Source: Amycolatopsis dendrobii
Lineage (GTDB): Bacteria > Actinomycetota > Actinomycetes > Mycobacteriales > Pseudonocardiaceae
Assembly (NCBI RefSeq): GCF_014145675.1
Contig: NZ_JACGZW010000006.1
Coordinates: 124,001-188,000, forward strand
Reading direction: 5' to 3'
Length of the DNA stretch: 64,000 nucleotides
Positions 19,021 to 27,813 of this stretch are shown here, one piece after another; within the stretch, counting starts at the first letter, position 1, and the number at the start of each line of letters is the position of its first letter. Below the pieces are notes generated by a model, which was given only the letters and a program-made list of their open reading frames with translations, was not told the DNA's origin and did not search any database. The position numbers and the translations under genes are program-made.

Positions 19021-19092
19021 GATTCGGAATTCCCCCGGTTGTTTCTCTTCGCCAGCCACGGTACGCGCCACGACAGCGGCACGTCCGCGAAA

Positions 19093-20127
19093 TCACCAGT
19101 TCTCGGGCGGCTCCACGAACCCTTTGCCCAGGTCGCGACTAAGAGCGAGAGCCCGGCGCATCCACTCGTTAGTGGCACCGGCCAGACCGCATGCAGGCGT
19201 CGGAACAGCACGCTCGGCCAGGATTGAACGGTTGAACCCCAGCCGGTCCACGAGCTTGAGCGCGGGCGACGCTAAGTCCTTCAGGCTCGGTGCCGTCACC
19301 GGGTCCGTGGCTGGTACAAGCCCTAGGAAGAACGAGATACCGCTGTCCCAAGCCTCGCCGATCTCGTCCAGAAGCTCGGCGGACGCACCGGCGAGCATGC
19401 TGACGTCGAACGCAATGGCCCCAGCATCCGCAGCACGGAAGAGCGCGATCGGCGGGCGCGGAGCGCAGCAGTGGACGATCACCGGCTGCCCAGTCAGCGC
19501 GCCGATCCGTTCGATCGTCGTCGCGAGCAGCTCCCGAACCTCAGGCTCAGGTACCGCCGGCACGTTGCCGTATCCCGATGGAGTCGGCAGTTTTCCAGCG
19601 AGAACAGCAGGCAACGACGGCTCGTCGAGCTGCACGACCACCGGCGCGCCAGTCCTCGCAGTCAGCTCCGCGACGTGCTGGGCGAGCCCGTCGAGCAGCG
19701 ACGCGGTGAAGTCCCGCAACGCCCCGCGGTCGGTGAGCACCCGATGTCCGCGGGCAAGCTCGATCCCAGCGCCGAGCGTCCAGGGCCCGGCGATCTGGGT
19801 CTTGAGAACGGCCGGCGCACCAGTGTTCTCGCGGGCGGCCTGGACGGCGTCGAGATCCCACTGGAGCAGGTCACGCCCACGACGATGGTCGTGACCGGGC
19901 CGCCCGGCGACGCGGTAGCCGCTGGGCACAACCTCGACCGCGAGATCCACGAGCAACGCCGCGGTCCGGCCGACCAGGTCGGCACCGACGCCGCGAGCCG
20001 GCAATTCGGGCACATACGGGAAGCCGGGAAGCTCTCCGAACACCACGGCGGCGGCCTCGACGGGATCGGTCCCCGGCATTGACCCGATTCCCGTCGCCGC
20101 GCCCGCGGGCCAAGGTCGTTCACTCAC
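19093..20127 (-). CDS. MetE-like (cobalamin-independent methionine synthase family) protein
   Basis: 344 residues from GTG 20127 (SERPWPAGAATGIGSMPGTDPVEAA). It matches only the C-terminal catalytic barrel of MetE, with the usual GIGSMPG opening, a QLDEPSLP motif, VIVHCCAPRPP for a zinc site, and a second Cys in VPTPACGLAG. About half the length of true MetE, so it may use a methyl-corrinoid or another donor, or only a methyl-thiol substrate. The family member between ligA and mnmA in M. tuberculosis is Rv3015c, function unproven. Confidence 0.85.
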   Translation of the reverse strand: MSERPWPAGAATGIGSMPGTDPVEAAAVVFGELPGFPYVPELPARGVGADLVGRTAALLVDLAVEVVPSGYRVAGRPGHDHRRGRDLLQWDLDAVQAARENTGAPAVLKTQIAGPWTLGAGIELARGHRVLTDRGALRDFTASLLDGLAQHVAELTARTGAPVVVQLDEPSLPAVLAGKLPTPSGYGNVPAVPEPEVRELLATTIERIGALTGQPVIVHCCAPRPPIALFRAADAGAIAFDVSMLAGASAELLDEIGEAWDSGISFFLGLVPATDPVTAPSLKDLASPALKLVDRLGFNRSILAERAVPTPACGLAGATNEWMRRALALSRDLGKGFVEPPENW

Positions 20128-20273
20128 AGGCCGGATTGTCGCGGAACGTACGGGCGGCGTCAGCACCGCCCCTGTGGACAAGCTTCACCCAGCCGCGCGG
20201 CAATAGCCGGACATTCGCCGCATATCCCTTTGCCTGCACCGAATTCGCGGTCACCGCGTTAGTCTGGATCGTC

Positions 20274-20972
20274 ATGACCAGCTCCGCCCCGCCACCGCCC
20301 GGCAAAACACCCGGTGACGCCACCGCCCGGGAGCCGCATCGGGGCAGCATGCCCGGAACACCGGGCCGCCGGGCTTCAAGCCGCTCCTTTGAGCGGACTC
20401 TCTTCACAGAGCCGGTCCTTTACGTCAGCCGAGAGGCGCGGCCGACCGCCGCCGGCCAGGAGTACGGCGTGTTCGACCGCCACGGCTTCCACATTGGCGG
20501 CGTAGCCGTCACGACGCCCAGCTTTCTGCACAGGGTCATTCAGCATCTGTGGAAATCCGACCAGCACGTCAGCCGCAGGTTCGAGGTCCGCGACGCGAAC
20601 CAGAGCACTGTCCTCAAGGTCGAGAAACCTTCGAAGGACCCGCTGGCCCGCTTCGTGGTCACCCGCGCGGACGGGACACCGATCGGCGAGATCGTCCCGA
20701 CCGCCGCAGGCCGCGTCCGTTTCACCCTTCGAGCCGAAGGCAAGACGATCGCCACCGTCATCGCCAGTGGCCGGCAACGCTGGGAAGTCACAGTCGAAGA
20801 CCCAGCCGGCACCGAGGTCGCCCAAGTCGGAGTTCCGTCGCCGGAGCTTTCGCCGATCAGCGGCAACGCCTGCCTCGCAGAGATCCCGCGGCAGGTCCCC
20901 GAGCCGCTGGCCAGCATGCTCGTCGCGACAACGTTGACTATGGACCTCGCGCTCACCGCGCGACCCGGCTGA
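20274..20972 (+). CDS. Phospholipid scramblase/LURP-one-like protein
   Basis: 232 residues from ATG 20274. A disordered Pro/Arg-rich head (about 1-45) precedes a tubby-like scramblase/LURP-one beta barrel: FERTLFTEPVLYVSREAR, EYGVFDRHGFHIGGVAVT, FEVRDANQSTVLKVEKPSK, and a final hydrophobic stretch. Bacterial members have unknown function; membrane binding is possible. A copy of the 19-bp palindrome (20849-20867) lies in frame and encodes SPISGN. First gene of a plus-strand island interrupting the ligA-mnmA neighbourhood. Confidence 0.75.
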   Translation: MTSSAPPPPGKTPGDATAREPHRGSMPGTPGRRASSRSFERTLFTEPVLYVSREARPTAAGQEYGVFDRHGFHIGGVAVTTPSFLHRVIQHLWKSDQHVSRRFEVRDANQSTVLKVEKPSKDPLARFVVTRADGTPIGEIVPTAAGRVRFTLRAEGKTIATVIASGRQRWEVTVEDPAGTEVAQVGVPSPELSPISGNACLAEIPRQVPEPLASMLVATTLTMDLALTARPG

Positions 20973-21076
20973 TCACGTGACCGGTGTCTCAGCCCCGCCA
21001 GGTGGACAGCGACCGAAATACGGCCCAATGTAAGGAAAGTCCGGGACGCCGAGGTCCCGCCTGGACGGAGGTCGCC

Positions 21077-22120
21077 GTGGAGCCGTTGCCCGAAGGCAGT
21101 AACTCGAACTGGGCCGATCCCGGGGTCTACGAAGTGGCTGCGGGCGTCTACCGGATCCCCTTGCCTCTCCCGAACGACGCCCTGCGCGCGGTCAACGTCT
21201 ACGCCATCACCGACGGCACGAACCTCGTGCTCGTCGACTCGGGGTGGGCCCTCACCGAATCTCGCCAGCTGCTGGCCGACGCGCTCAAGGCGATCGACGC
21301 CGAGCTCGGAGATGTCCGCGAGTTCCTCATCACCCATGTCCACCGTGACCACTACACACAGGCAGTCGCGCTTCGGCGCGAATTCGGCAACCGGATCGCC
21401 CTCGGCAAGCTCGAGCAGCCTTCACTCGACGCGAGCGCCAACCCGAACCAGTTCCCCATGCAAGCCCAACTCGACCTCCTTCGCCTAAGCGACGGGCACG
21501 AGGTCATCACCGCGCTCAGCAAGCTGTTCGGTTCGGAACCTCGCCACACCGAGGCGAATCTTTGGGAAGAGCCGGACGAATGGCTGACGCCCGGCCGGCG
21601 GGCGGTGCTGCCCGACCGCGAGTTCGACGTAGTCCACACCCCAGGACACACCAACGGACATGTGGTTTTCGTCGACGGCGCAGCCAACCTGTTGTTCTCC
21701 GGCGACCACGTGCTCCCGCACATCACTCCGTCGATCGGCTTCCAGCCGGTTCCGGCTGAGTTGCCGCTGAACGACTATCTCGACTCCCTCCGCCTGGTTC
21801 GGGGCATGCCGGACCGGCGCATGTTGCCGGCTCACGGCCCAGTCACCGGCAGCGTGCATGCCCGCATCGACGAACTTCTCGAACACCACCGGCAACGTCT
21901 CGAAACGATGACGGCTCAGATCGAAGCCGGAGCAAGCACTGCTTTCGAAGCTGCGAGCCGCCTCGGCTGGACCCGCCGCGGCCGCAAGCTGTCCGAAATG
22001 GACGCCTTCAATCAGATGCTCGCCGTCCTGGAGACCGGCGCACACCTGGACCTGCTGGTTTCACAGAACAAGCTCGCGGCTGAAAACGTCGACGGCATTC
22101 GCCGCTACAAGACCACGTAG
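21077..22120 (+). CDS. Metallo-beta-lactamase-fold hydrolase
   Basis: 347 residues. GTG 21077 chosen because GGAGG stands six bases upstream; an in-frame ATG at 20984 lacks this. Zinc motif HVHRDH (H-x-H-x-D-H), then HTPGHTNGH, SGDHVLPH and PAHGP complete the MBL ligand set. A C-terminal helical part (IDELLEHHRQRLETM) resembles the LACTB2 and hydroxyacylglutathione-hydrolase-like group. Substrate unknown, possibly a thioester or lactone. Confidence 0.9.
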   Translation: MEPLPEGSNSNWADPGVYEVAAGVYRIPLPLPNDALRAVNVYAITDGTNLVLVDSGWALTESRQLLADALKAIDAELGDVREFLITHVHRDHYTQAVALRREFGNRIALGKLEQPSLDASANPNQFPMQAQLDLLRLSDGHEVITALSKLFGSEPRHTEANLWEEPDEWLTPGRRAVLPDREFDVVHTPGHTNGHVVFVDGAANLLFSGDHVLPHITPSIGFQPVPAELPLNDYLDSLRLVRGMPDRRMLPAHGPVTGSVHARIDELLEHHRQRLETMTAQIEAGASTAFEAASRLGWTRRGRKLSEMDAFNQMLAVLETGAHLDLLVSQNKLAAENVDGIRRYKTT

Positions 22121-22163
22121 CGACCGACCGCACAGCACTCGCTCAATGGAATACTGATTCGCC

Positions 22164-22616
22164 GTGCCTCCTATCACTGTGAGACGAGCGCGAGCCGACG
22201 ATGTCGAAGCGATCGTCCAGATGCTTGCGGACGACCAACTGGGAGCAACCCGCGACTCGCCAGCTGATCTGGAGCCCTACCTGCAAGCGTTCAAAACCAT
22301 TGCTGCAGACCCAAATCAGCTGCTGGTCGTCGCAACGTCAAACGACCGGCCGGTAGCCACACTTCAGCTGACGATCATCCCCGGCCTCGCACGGCGCGGA
22401 GCGCTTCGCGGGCAAATCGAAGCTGTCCGCGTCCACCGCGATCACCGCGGCTCAGGCATGGGCGCACAACTCGTGCAGTGGGCCATCGACGAATCACGAC
22501 GACGGGGTTGCAACCTGGTCCAGCTCACTTCGGACACCACGAGGACGGCAGCGCACCGCTTCTACGAACGGTTGGGCTTCGTCGCGAGTCACACGGGTTT
22601 CAAGCTGCATCTCTGA
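22164..22616 (+). CDS. GNAT-family N-acetyltransferase
   Basis: 150 residues from GTG 22164. Complete small GNAT: TVRRARADDVEAIVQMLADD, EAVRVHRDHRGSGMGAQLVQWA (acetyl-CoA loop RGSGMGA), and HRFYERLGFVASHTGFKLHL. Resembles the PhnO/AAC-type single-domain acetyltransferases; substrate unknown. 43 bases after the MBL gene on the same strand. Confidence 0.9.
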   Translation: MPPITVRRARADDVEAIVQMLADDQLGATRDSPADLEPYLQAFKTIAADPNQLLVVATSNDRPVATLQLTIIPGLARRGALRGQIEAVRVHRDHRGSGMGAQLVQWAIDESRRRGCNLVQLTSDTTRTAAHRFYERLGFVASHTGFKLHL

Positions 22617-22701
22617 TCACTCCCCTCCAGCAGCTGCTACCGTCCGCACGCTCGATGACCCCGCTTTCACCGTGCCAGAGTTGCCACGCAGAAGCCAAGC
22701 T

Positions 22702-22734
22702 ATTGCACGATGGGTCCCTTCGTGCAATTTAGCT
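22702..22734 (+). promoter_or_regulatory. Inverted repeat inside a promoter of the DUF222 gene
   Basis: Perfect 9-bp inverted repeat ATTGCACGA / TCGTGCAAT (22702-22710 and 22720-22728) with a 9-base centre. Its left arm contains TTGCAC, a possible -35, and its right arm runs into TTTAGC, a possible -10 about 6-7 bases before GTG 22739. An operator covering the promoter is likely. Alternatively it is a hairpin that ends the GNAT transcript. Confidence 0.5.
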
Positions 22735-22738
22735 GACT

Positions 22739-24046
22739 GTGCTCGAATCAATGCGTATCGTGACGATCATGAGCCAGTCGACCACACCGGCAGAGCATGC
22801 CGACCAGACCAACAACAACACCCCCGAAACCGCAGACCTCGCCTTCCTGCTTCGCACCATGCACGCGAACCTCAGCCTCTTTGATCGTCTGCAGCCAGAC
22901 CAGCTGATGGCGGCGGTAAAGGACGCGAACCGGCAGATCGCGCGCTTGCAGGCGTTGCAGTTGCATTGCATGGCTGGCATACGAAGACGAAGATCAGACC
23001 CGCACGAACTGGCGTGCGAGCTCGCGATTGCCTTGCATGTCACCGATACCCGAGCCGGAGCGATGATCGCTGCCGCTGAGGCCCTGGCCCAGCGTCTGCC
23101 TCGAACCTTCCGGCTGATGGATCAGGGCAAGTTCGACCTCTATCGCGCGATGAAAGTCACCGACGGCACCAGCCACCTGTCCGATCGCCATGCCCGGATG
23201 GTCGACTATCTGCTCGAACACCGACTGGAGGACAAGAACCCGACCCAAGTCCGCAAGGCGACCGCCTACGCCGCAACGAAAATCGACCCGGATGGCGCGA
23301 TGAACCGGCTGGCTCAGCGGAAAGCTGAGCGTCGCGTCATCCTGCAACACCAGAGCGAAGGCATCTCGCGGTTCTCCGTCGACAACGCCTCGACTGACAA
23401 AGCTGCAGCGGCCTACCTCCGCGTCGACAAAATCGCGCGGTCGCTCAAGACAGGCGACGAGAAGCGCACTCTCGACCAGCTACGCGCTGACGTCGCGATC
23501 GATCTGCTGCTCAGCGGCAAGGGCGGCGTTCCAGAGCGAACCGAGGTGTACCTCTATGTCGATCTGAAGACATACCTAAATCTCAACGACAATCCTGCTG
23601 AGCTGGCTGGCCACGGTCATATCCCCGCCGAACTCGCGCGCCACATCGCGACGGGTCCCGACACGATCGTCCGCCGGGTCATCACTGATCCGCTGACCGG
23701 GCAAGTGATCGAGGTCGGCAAGTTCCGGTACCGGCCGAACATCGATGTCGACGAGTTCGTGCGGGTCCGCGACCGTGAATGCCGCCAGCCTGGCTGCCCG
23801 CGGCCCGCACAGAACTGCCTCACGGAACCGACCGGGACTGACTCCGCACACGCAGACTCGAGGTTGAGTTACTGCCTACGCCACCGCCGTCTCAAGAATC
23901 GAGCCGACTGGAGCTACGAGGTCATGCAGGACGGGAAGCTGATCGTCACGACGCCGACAGGCGAGACGGCTGAGAGCGCGCCTCCGCCACTGCACGACCC
24001 ACAGTCCACGCCGGAACAACCTGGCGAGGAAAGGCTAGGCGCATAG
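22739..24046 (+). CDS. DUF222 / 13E12-type protein with degenerate HNH domain
   Basis: 435 residues from GTG 22739; ATG 22751 and ATG 22769 are alternatives. The N-terminal DUF222 part (about 30-330) is helical, with FLLRTMHANLSLFDRLQPDQLM, and precedes a C-terminal HNH-like region. The zinc/turn residues CRQPGCPRPAQNC and CLRHRRLKNRADW are kept, but the usual D-H of the active site is Glu-Pro (CLTEP), so nuclease activity is probably lost. The family is multicopy in actinomycetes and often mobile. Codon use is less GC-extreme than neighbours. Confidence 0.85.
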   Translation: MLESMRIVTIMSQSTTPAEHADQTNNNTPETADLAFLLRTMHANLSLFDRLQPDQLMAAVKDANRQIARLQALQLHCMAGIRRRRSDPHELACELAIALHVTDTRAGAMIAAAEALAQRLPRTFRLMDQGKFDLYRAMKVTDGTSHLSDRHARMVDYLLEHRLEDKNPTQVRKATAYAATKIDPDGAMNRLAQRKAERRVILQHQSEGISRFSVDNASTDKAAAAYLRVDKIARSLKTGDEKRTLDQLRADVAIDLLLSGKGGVPERTEVYLYVDLKTYLNLNDNPAELAGHGHIPAELARHIATGPDTIVRRVITDPLTGQVIEVGKFRYRPNIDVDEFVRVRDRECRQPGCPRPAQNCLTEPTGTDSAHADSRLSYCLRHRRLKNRADWSYEVMQDGKLIVTTPTGETAESAPPPLHDPQSTPEQPGEERLGA

Positions 24047-24050
24047 GGAA

Positions 24051-25145
24051 TCAGCGCGTGCCAGAGATCTTGGCGCTCCCGAGCACAAGGTCACCAGCCT
24101 GGTCGTCTTGCCGATAAAGGACAACGACCTGGCCAGGTGCCACACCTCGCAGCGGCTCTCGCAGCTGGATGGAGACCCGCCCGTCTTCCTCCGCTTCGGC
24201 GACGGCATCGGCAATGCCTCCGTGCGCGCGAACCTGGACAGTGCATTCGGTCGGGCCGTCCAATGCTCGCCCGCTCGGCCAGATCGCCCGGTCCGCGTCG
24301 ATGGCCTGGACACCGAGGTCTGCTGACGACCCGACCTTCACCGTGCCCGAAACAGGTTCAAGCGAAAGGACATACCGCGGTCGCCCGTCAGCTGCCGGTG
24401 CATCGATGCCGAGACCCTTCCGCTGGCCCACGGTGAATCCGTGCACTCCAGTGTGGTGCCCAAGCACCGCGCCCGTCTCTGCATCGACGAGTTCACCGGG
24501 ACGTTCGCCGAGCCGCTTCTCCAAGAACTTCTTGGTGTCGCCATCAGGGATGAAGCAGATGTCGTGGCTGTCCGGCTTCCGCGCAACGGAAAGCCCGCGC
24601 TGCTCCGCCTCGGCACGCACATCCGACTTCCAGGAGTCGCCCAGCGGAAACATCGCATGACGCAGCTGCTCTGGCTGCAGTGAAGCCAGTACGTACGACT
24701 GGTCCTTGCCTTCGTCCGCGCTGCGGCGAAGTTCCAACTCGCCGTCAACGGTCGCCAGGCGCGCATAGTGACCGGTCGCAACAGCGTCGAAGCCGAGAGC
24801 GAGTGCCTTCTCAAGAAGCGCCTCGAACTTGATCTTCTCGTTGCAAGTCACGCAAGGGTTGGGCGTGCGGCCGGCGGCGTACTCGCCGACAAACGTCTCA
24901 ACGACCTCTTCGGTGAAACGCTCCGCGAAATCCCAGATGTAGAACGGGATACCGAGGATGTCCGCAGCCCTGCGGGCGTCGTGCGAATCTTCGATGGTGC
25001 AGCAGCCGCGGGAACCTGTCCGCAGCGTGCCAGGTTGCGCTGAAAGCGCCAGGTGCACTCCCACGACGTCGTGGCCGGCGTCCACTGCACGCGCGGCGGC
25101 GACGGCCGAGTCGACTCCTCCGCTCATTGCGGCCAATACCCGCAT
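24051..25145 (-). CDS. mnmA: tRNA-specific 2-thiouridylase
   Basis: Thiolates U34 of Lys/Glu/Gln tRNAs. 364 residues from ATG 25145. PP-loop SGGVDS at residues 8-13. Catalytic cysteines are Cys98 (NPCVTC) and Cys197 (DICFIP). GQRKGLGI and the C-terminal beta-barrel follow. The sulfur donor gene (cysteine desulfurase) lies 4 bases upstream on the same strand. Its stop converges on the DUF222 gene with a 4-base gap. Confidence 0.97.
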   Translation of the reverse strand: MRVLAAMSGGVDSAVAAARAVDAGHDVVGVHLALSAQPGTLRTGSRGCCTIEDSHDARRAADILGIPFYIWDFAERFTEEVVETFVGEYAAGRTPNPCVTCNEKIKFEALLEKALALGFDAVATGHYARLATVDGELELRRSADEGKDQSYVLASLQPEQLRHAMFPLGDSWKSDVRAEAEQRGLSVARKPDSHDICFIPDGDTKKFLEKRLGERPGELVDAETGAVLGHHTGVHGFTVGQRKGLGIDAPAADGRPRYVLSLEPVSGTVKVGSSADLGVQAIDADRAIWPSGRALDGPTECTVQVRAHGGIADAVAEAEEDGRVSIQLREPLRGVAPGQVVVLYRQDDQAGDLVLGSAKISGTR

Positions 25146-25149
25146 TGCT

Positions 25150-26346
25150 TTACACCTCTTGCTTCTGCGTCTGCTTGCGCATGCCGGCGAGGCCGGCCTG
25201 TCGGGCACGGGTGACGACGCCACCGATCTCGCGAGCCAGCGTGTGCACGTCGTCCAGCGTCGACGTGTGGCCAAGCGAGAATCGAAGCGAACCGCGAGCC
25301 GCGGCTGCGTCCGCCCCCATTGCCAGGAGGACGTGACTTGGCTGCGCGACACCAGCGGTGCATGCCGAGCCGGTGGAGCACTCGATGCCCTTCGCGTCCA
25401 AGAGCATCAGCAGGCTGTCGCCCGCGCAGCCGGGGAAAGTGAAGTGAGCGTGGCTCGGCAAACGCTCGCCGTCGCGACCATTAAGAATCGCGTCCGGGAC
25501 TTCCCGCAGGACCGCAGCAACGAGCTCATCGCGCAGCTTCTCAACTCGGTCCGCGTACTCCGCTCGACCGCTGATCGTCGCTTGCACGGCAGCGGCGAAC
25601 CCAGCGATCGCCGGGACGTCGAGAGTGCCCGAGCGAACACTACGTTCCTGGCCACCACCGTGGAGAACAGGGACGCATGAGGTATCCCTGTCGAGAAGAA
25701 GCGCACCGACGCCATACGGCCCGCCAAGCTTGTGGCCGGTCAGCGTGAGTGCTGCGGCACCGGAAGCAGTGAAGTCGACGGGAACTGCTCCGACCGCCTG
25801 GACGGCGTCGGTGTGCAGAGGGATCCCGTACTCGTTGCAGACCTCGGCGAGAGCAGCGACCGGATTGACAGTGCCGACCTCGTTGTTCGCCCACATCACC
25901 GTCGCCAGGGCAACAGTCTCCGGTGCCGATTCAATCGCCGCGCGCAGCGTTTCCGGCGAGACACGGCCCTGGTCGTCGACTTCGAGCCAGGTGATCTCGG
26001 CGTCCGAGTGCTGCTCCAGCCACTCGACAGTGTCGAGGACCGCGTGATGCTCGACCGTGCTGCAAAGGACGCGACGTCGGGCCGAGTCTTCGCCGTGGCG
26101 AGCCCAGAAGATGCCCTTGACAGCGAGGTTGTCACTCTCCGTACCGCCGCTGGTGAAGATAATCTCCGACGGCCGCGCCCCCAGAGCGGCGGCGATCACT
26201 TCGCGCGCTTCCTCGACGGCCCGCCGAGCTCGACGGCCCGAAGAATGCAGCGCAGAGGCGTTGCCCACGGTGGACAAAGCCTCAGTCATCGCCGCAATGG
26301 CTTCGGGCAGCATCGGAGTCGTTGCCGCATGGTCGAGATAGGTCAT
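25150..26346 (-). CDS. Cysteine desulfurase (IscS/NifS type)
   Basis: PLP enzyme that mobilises sulfur from cysteine for MnmA and Fe-S or other pathways. 398 residues from ATG 26346. PLP lysine is Lys206 in LTLTGHKLGGPYG, cofactor His in VEHHAVL (about 100), Asp in HTDAVQ, and catalytic Cys329 in STGSACTAG. The long upstream frame is antisense-like and rejected. Transcribed ahead of mnmA, the usual actinobacterial pair (Rv3025c-Rv3024c). Confidence 0.95.
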   Translation of the reverse strand: MTYLDHAATTPMLPEAIAAMTEALSTVGNASALHSSGRRARRAVEEAREVIAAALGARPSEIIFTSGGTESDNLAVKGIFWARHGEDSARRRVLCSTVEHHAVLDTVEWLEQHSDAEITWLEVDDQGRVSPETLRAAIESAPETVALATVMWANNEVGTVNPVAALAEVCNEYGIPLHTDAVQAVGAVPVDFTASGAAALTLTGHKLGGPYGVGALLLDRDTSCVPVLHGGGQERSVRSGTLDVPAIAGFAAAVQATISGRAEYADRVEKLRDELVAAVLREVPDAILNGRDGERLPSHAHFTFPGCAGDSLLMLLDAKGIECSTGSACTAGVAQPSHVLLAMGADAAAARGSLRFSLGHTSTLDDVHTLAREIGGVVTRARQAGLAGMRKQTQKQEV

Positions 26347-26410
26347 CGCTCTATCAGGGTAGACCGATGCGGCCTGTGACGAAGCTCGCCCCGGGCCCCG
26401 GAGTGGCACG

Positions 26411-27775
26411 TCACACCTGTTTCGGCCACCTGCTCGTGAGTTGGACGCCGAGCAACGCCAGCAGGACGAGCGCGATGCTGAGCAATCCCATCGCGGCAGA
26501 AGGCTGGGCGGCGGACGCGACCGCGGCCAGGAGCACCCCGCCGAGCCCGATGAGCAGCGCTGATCCGACCCAGTCGGCGAGTTGCATCGCGGAGGTGTTG
26601 AATCCTCGCTCCCCCTCCGGGGAGTAGCGCAGCAGGAGGACCGAGATAGCCGGCATCGCGATTCCCATCCCGGCCCCGCCGACCGCGCAAACGGCGAAGG
26701 CCACCCAGGCCGGGAACCACGATTGGGCGACAAAGCCGAAGCCGACCAAGCCAATCGCGACGAGTGCGAAGCCAGTACGCAGCGAGGCCTCGCGGGACCA
26801 GTCGAGGAACCGGCCTTGCAGGGCAGATGCGGCAGACCAGCCGAGAGCGGTGATGGTCAGCGGCAGGCCAGCGAGCGCGGGGCTGTAGCCGTGAACGGCG
26901 GTCATGGTCAGCGGGAGGTACGCCTCCATGCCTGCGTATGCGCCGGCGATCAGAGCTCGGGAGGCAACCACCGTGGGCAATCCAGGACGAGAGGTCATCG
27001 TTCCGGCAGGCAGGAGCTTGCGCAGTGCGACGGCTAGCGCGACCAGACCCAAGCCTCCGTATGCGATCGCGGCAGGCGATGGGTGTTGCGCAGCCCAGCT
27101 CAGGGCAGCGACGCCAAGTGCAGCGACAACAGCGGCGATGACGCCCGCGCGGCGCCCGGCCGACAGCGGCACATGGGCGGGCAAGCGGCGAGTGATCTTG
27201 TAGAGAAGAGCGATTCCGATCCCGACCAGCGGAAGCAGTCCGAGGAAGACCCATCGCCAGCCCACGGTCACGGTCACCACGCCAGCGACGGATGGGCCGA
27301 TGACCGCGGGAAGGACCCAGGCGGCCGCGTTCGCCGCGTAGATGACGGGGCGTTCGCGGTCGGTGAATGTCAGGGCAATCAGCAGCGAGACGGACACCAG
27401 CAGAAATCCCGAGCCGAAGCCCTGCAGCGCTCGGCCGACCAGGAGCGTCGGCATCGTCGTGGCGACGCCTGCGACAGCTAGCCCTGCGGCGAACAGAGCC
27501 GGCCCCACCAGGAGCGCCGGAGCTGGGCCTCGACGGTCGCCCAGCCGGCCGGACAAGACGGTAGCGACGACGCTTGCCACGAGGAACGTCGTGAACGGCC
27601 ACGAGTAGAGCGCAAGACCGTGAAGTTCGGCGACCAGCGTCGGCATCGCGGTGGCAACGCCCATGTTTTCAAAGGCCACCAGCGTGACCACAAGCAACAG
27701 CCCGACGGTGACAAGGCGGTGTTCGCGGTTCCAGAGGACGCTCTTTCGAGGCTGCGCTTCGACGGTCTGGCTCAT
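26411..27775 (-). CDS. MFS multidrug-type exporter
   Basis: 454 residues from ATG 27775 (MSQTVEAQPRKSVLWNREHR). Twelve or more hydrophobic segments, with the MFS motif GRLGDRRGPAPALL after TM2 and the DHA-type VGRALQGFGSGFLLV. Likely exports drugs or a toxic metabolite. Immediately upstream lies an 18-bp dyad between TTGACC and a weak -10, the architecture of MerR/SoxR-regulated promoters, so induction by redox or drug stress is inferred. No such regulator gene is in the window. Confidence 0.88.
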   Translation of the reverse strand: MSQTVEAQPRKSVLWNREHRLVTVGLLLVVTLVAFENMGVATAMPTLVAELHGLALYSWPFTTFLVASVVATVLSGRLGDRRGPAPALLVGPALFAAGLAVAGVATTMPTLLVGRALQGFGSGFLLVSVSLLIALTFTDRERPVIYAANAAAWVLPAVIGPSVAGVVTVTVGWRWVFLGLLPLVGIGIALLYKITRRLPAHVPLSAGRRAGVIAAVVAALGVAALSWAAQHPSPAAIAYGGLGLVALAVALRKLLPAGTMTSRPGLPTVVASRALIAGAYAGMEAYLPLTMTAVHGYSPALAGLPLTITALGWSAASALQGRFLDWSREASLRTGFALVAIGLVGFGFVAQSWFPAWVAFAVCAVGGAGMGIAMPAISVLLLRYSPEGERGFNTSAMQLADWVGSALLIGLGGVLLAAVASAAQPSAAMGLLSIALVLLALLGVQLTSRWPKQV

Positions 27776-27791
27776 GATCGCGAGCTTGCAA

Positions 27792-27813
27792 CCTCCAGCG
27801 CTCTGGAGGTCAA
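27792..27813 (-). promoter_or_regulatory. MerR/SoxR-type operator-promoter of the MFS gene
   Basis: The dyad CCTCCAGCGCTCTGGAGG (27792-27809) has perfect 7-bp arms. On the minus strand it follows directly on TTGACC (27813-27808), and the -10 region would lie about 19 bases on. A long spacer filled by a dyad of CCTCNAG type is the known hallmark of MerR-family promoters, and SoxR boxes in particular (CCTCAAG-N4-CTTGAGG). Site seen; regulator inferred. Confidence 0.6.

Noticed and set aside
22739..24046. DUF222/HNH gene as part of an insertion sequence
   Set aside because: No terminal inverted repeats or target duplications were seen around it; only a promoter-located inverted repeat.
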